Source of the DNA: CAZSSM01 sp964609385
Lineage (GTDB): Bacteria > Planctomycetota > Planctomycetia > Isosphaerales > Isosphaeraceae
Length of the DNA stretch: 64,000 bases
Reading direction: 5' to 3'
Assembly: GCA_964609385.1 (NCBI GenBank)
Contig: CAZSSM010000020.1
Coordinates: forward strand, 24,422-88,421
This document shows positions 61,858-64,000 of the stretch, one piece after another (position 1 is the first letter of the stretch; each line of letters begins with the position of its first letter). The translations under genes were made by a program, and so were the position numbers. The notes below the pieces were generated by a model. The model saw nothing but the letters and a program-made list of their open reading frames with translations. It made no database searches and was not told the DNA's origin.

Positions 61858-62445
61858 TCAGGTCGTTTCGTTCGACCGTGACTCGAGCGTTTCGCCGATT
61901 TCCATGAGCCGGGCCTCAACCCGAAGCAGGTGCTCGCGGAGAAGCGATTCGGACCGCTCGACGCGATCGTTGATCAGGAACACGGCGGCGATCGTGAGCA
62001 TGGCCGCGCCCGTCGCAATCATCGGCATCCCGATTGTCAGCTGATTCATCATGGACGTTGTAACAGCGATGGCGACGACTGAGACCAACGTGAACCCGAA
62101 AGCCAACCGCGCCGCCATGGTTCGCTGTGCGGGGAAGTCGCCACGATCGCGGGCCAGGACCCAGCCGGCGAACGTGGTCCATCCCAGGCCGATGAAGGCC
62201 AGAATCGTGAACAGTCCGCGGACCGGGTTCGGCAACGAATCGGGCTCGGTCATCGCCAGGGATCCGCAGACGAGCGTTCCGGCCAATCCGGCCAGGCCGA
62301 CGACGATGTAGCGGAGGCGAAGCCTCGCGGAGAGGTGGCGTTCGAGTTCGCTGCGGACGCCGGCCTCGTAGCGCTCGCGGAGCCTTGGGTCGCGTGGATC
62401 GGTCTCGATCAGGGAATCGGTCGGGGCGTCATTGCGATTCGTCAT
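61858..62445 (-). CDS. Membrane protein overlapping sigma factor gene (possible anti-sigma partner)
   Basis: A 195-residue protein with a charged N-terminus, four hydrophobic helices (YIVVGLAGLAGTLVCGSLA; GLFTILAFIGLGWTTFAGWV; LAFGFTLVSVVAIAVT; MIATGAAMLTIAAVFLI) and a C-terminal coiled coil (RSESLLREHLLRVEARLMEIGE). Its start overlaps the end of the ECF sigma gene by 17 bases, so the two are translated together. By position it may be an anti-sigma or membrane sensor, but no zinc-binding anti-sigma motif was seen, so this is inference. Confidence 0.7.
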   Translation of the reverse strand: MTNRNDAPTDSLIETDPRDPRLRERYEAGVRSELERHLSARLRLRYIVVGLAGLAGTLVCGSLAMTEPDSLPNPVRGLFTILAFIGLGWTTFAGWVLARDRGDFPAQRTMAARLAFGFTLVSVVAIAVTTSMMNQLTIGMPMIATGAAMLTIAAVFLINDRVERSESLLREHLLRVEARLMEIGETLESRSNETT

Positions 62446-62995
62446 CGTTCTCTCCTTCGGGTATCAACACGGCGCGGAGCGACTTCCGCGCCTTGAAGAG
62501 CCGGGACTTGACGGTGCCCGTCGGGATCTGGAGGACCTCCGCCACCTCGCCGATGCTCAGGTCGCGGAGAAAGAAAAGGGTGAGGACCTCGCGATCGGCG
62601 CTGGGGACCTTCGCCAAGGCATGGTGGACCTGTTCGGCGTCCTCGAGCCGGGCGTAGGGGTCGCCGACGTCTGGCGGGTCGATCACGAGGGGATCCTGCT
62701 TCGAGGCGTGGTCATAGCGGAAACGGTGATGGCTCATGACCGTGTTGCGGGTCAACGCGTAGAGCCAGACCGGCAATCGGTTCGGATCGTGGAGCTGGCG
62801 GATCGATCGGAGGACCTTGATCCAAACCTCCTGGAGGAGGGACCAAGCCTCCTCCTCGTCCCGGACCAGGCGCCGGATGTAGTAGAAGAGCCTGCGCTCC
62901 CAAGCGCTAATCAGCTCTTCGAACGCATCGCGCTGCCCGCGCTGACAACGGAGCACCAGCAACTCCAAGGCAAGTGTTTGACGTTCGGTTCGCAA
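62429..62995 (-). CDS. ECF-type RNA polymerase sigma factor
   Basis: A 188-residue ECF sigma factor. Region 2 is RDAFEELISAWERRLFYYIRR, then DEEEAWSLLQEVWIKVLRSI (the DxxQEVW motif). A short linker leads to region 4, with VPSADREVLTLFFLRDLSIGEVA and the recognition helix IPTGTVKSRLFKARKSLR. The gene overlaps the downstream membrane protein. Planctomycetes have many ECF factors, whose targets are mostly unknown. Confidence 0.9.
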   Translation of the reverse strand: MRTERQTLALELLVLRCQRGQRDAFEELISAWERRLFYYIRRLVRDEEEAWSLLQEVWIKVLRSIRQLHDPNRLPVWLYALTRNTVMSHHRFRYDHASKQDPLVIDPPDVGDPYARLEDAEQVHHALAKVPSADREVLTLFFLRDLSIGEVAEVLQIPTGTVKSRLFKARKSLRAVLIPEGENDDESQ

Positions 62996-63397
62996 CGATC
63001 AGCCCCCTTCCGGTTCGGTACCCACCTAGTCGTGGAGGGGCGGCTGTCGGTTCATCGGCTTTGGTAGAATCCGCGTTTGGCCACGACGAGCCCTCGTGGG
63101 ATCGGCGGAATGTCAGTCGTGTCATGTCTCGGTTAAGACGTCGGACTCGACGACGATCGAGGCTTGAGGCGCCCCCCCGGCTGTGCCATGCTGGTTGGAT
63201 CAGCGTCGAAGGCGGTCGCGGAGGCCTTGCGTTCCGAAAGGGGATGCACCCTCAGACTCCTCGTCGTTCGTTTCGGTCAGATCAGGTCGTGGGCGTTTCG
63301 GTGATGGGTCCCGGGCGGGCGATTGAGTCGCTGTGTCGGCCGCATCGGGATTGGTCCGGATGCCCCGTCGCCTTTTGGGGTCGTGGGGGACGAAGAC
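62996..63397. other. Divergent intergenic region
   Basis: These 402 bases lie between the ECF sigma gene (-) and the GntP-like permease (+). Frames extending through it are shadows. The promoters of both should lie here; no autoregulatory ECF promoter pair was recognised. Confidence 0.35.
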
Positions 63398-64000
63398 GTG
63401 CTGGAGTTCGCGCTGCCGCCCTTGGTCTTGCTGGGCCTGGGCGTCTTGACCGTCTTGGGCGGGATCATCGTTCTGAGACTCAACGCGTTCCTGGCGATGC
63501 TGGCCGCGGCGCTGTTGGTCAGCTTGTTGGCGCCGGGGCCGCTCCAGGACCGGGTCGGCCGCGTCGCCGAAGCGTTTGGGAATACCGCTGGTGGCGTTGG
63601 GATCGTCATCGCCCTCGCGGCGATCATCGGCAAGTGCATGATGGACTCGGGCGCTGCCGACAGCGTCGTCCGGATGTTCCTCAGGCTTTTCGGTGAGAAG
63701 CGGTCGGGCCTGGCCATGATGGGCAGCGGGTTCGCGCTCTCCGTACCGGTCTTCTTCGACACGGTCTTCTACCTGCTGGTCCCGTTGGCCCGTTCGCTCT
63801 ATCGACGGACCGGCCGCTCGTATCTGAAGGCGGTCACGGCCATCGCGGCCGGCGGGGCGATCACGCACACGCTGGTCCCGCCCACGCCCGGACCATTGCT
63901 GATCGCCTCGAACCTCGGGATCGCCCATGGCCTGATGCTCCTGGACGACCTCGCGGTGGCCCTCCCAGCCGGCATCATGGGCCAAGACTACGCCGCATTC
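63398..64000 (+). CDS. GntP-family permease (cut by window end)
   Basis: The first 201 codons of a permease, read from a GTG at 63398 with GGGGGA eight bases upstream. It begins VLEFALPPLVLLGLGVLTVL and continues with hydrophobic helices. Diagnostic parts of the GntP/gluconate:proton symporter family are IALAAIIGKCMMDSGAA, ALSVPVFFDTVFYLLVPLA and AGGAITHTLVPPTPGP. Substrates in the family are gluconate and other sugar acids; this one is unknown. The end of the protein lies beyond the window. Confidence 0.85.
   Translation, partial: MLEFALPPLVLLGLGVLTVLGGIIVLRLNAFLAMLAAALLVSLLAPGPLQDRVGRVAEAFGNTAGGVGIVIALAAIIGKCMMDSGAADSVVRMFLRLFGEKRSGLAMMGSGFALSVPVFFDTVFYLLVPLARSLYRRTGRSYLKAVTAIAAGGAITHTLVPPTPGPLLIASNLGIAHGLMLLDDLAVALPAGIMGQDYAAF

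Noticed and set aside
1..64000. tRNA or rRNA genes
   Set aside because: No cloverleaf with a GTTCRA-type arm or rRNA core sequence was recognised. A tRNA search program could still find one.

Overview
The window looks like chromosomal DNA of a planctomycete, most likely from the Isosphaeraceae. This rests on high GC, a PSCyt1/PSCyt2/PSD1 cytochrome gene paired with a DUF1501 gene, a PVC-type heme-binding CxxCH protein, two secreted sulfatases, two PEP-CTERM proteins, an RTX protein with a planctomycete-type N-terminal export motif, a DUF6268-like barrel and a BBP2-type porin. The family assignment is inference. No rRNA, tRNA or CRISPR array was seen.

Layout. 1-6991: the start of a cut membrane protein (-), an unknown secreted protein, a methyltransferase, a VOC protein, a small lipocalin-like protein, a secreted esterase and a Tat-exported aldo/keto reductase. 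7145-11637: the PSD1/DUF1501 pair. 11915-19597: a PEP-CTERM protein, a serine beta-lactamase-like hydrolase, a caspase/alpha-beta hydrolase fusion, a two-gene SDR operon divergent from a MarR regulator, and a hemerythrin. 19733-25185: an RCK_C membrane protein, then an unstable accessory stretch with two Uma2 genes sharing an apparently identical 597 bp block, a third Uma2 remnant, a methyltransferase, a ruined PIN-domain gene and a YaaW-like protein.

25428-38817: a MITE-like palindromic element, a large PVC heme protein, an AAA ATPase translationally coupled to a TOPRIM-like partner (possible defence pair), a TrpF-like enzyme, a hybrid histidine kinase and a porin. A second palindromic element, an HTH protein with membrane segments and an unknown protein follow. 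38910-49449: a DUF4058 protein, a SWIM/SNF2 helicase and the minus-strand replication genes dnaN, dciA and gyrB. dnaA and recF are not beside them.

50155-64000: a sirtuin, a patatin-GAF gene broken by one in-frame TGA with a small partner, two sulfatases, the RTX/HExxH protein, a truncated DUF2442-like remnant, an outer-membrane barrel, a second PEP-CTERM protein, an ECF sigma factor overlapping a membrane protein gene, and the start of a GntP permease.

How the genes work together. Secreted sulfatases, esterase and hydrolases with porin and barrel fit a polysaccharide-degrading, strongly compartmentalised planctomycete. The best candidates for poorly described systems are the ATPase/TOPRIM-like pair, the caspase-hydrolase fusion and the patatin-GAF locus. 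No similarity search was run. Family names come from motifs read by eye, and start codons were often moved from the longest frame to a site with a ribosome binding site or signal peptide.
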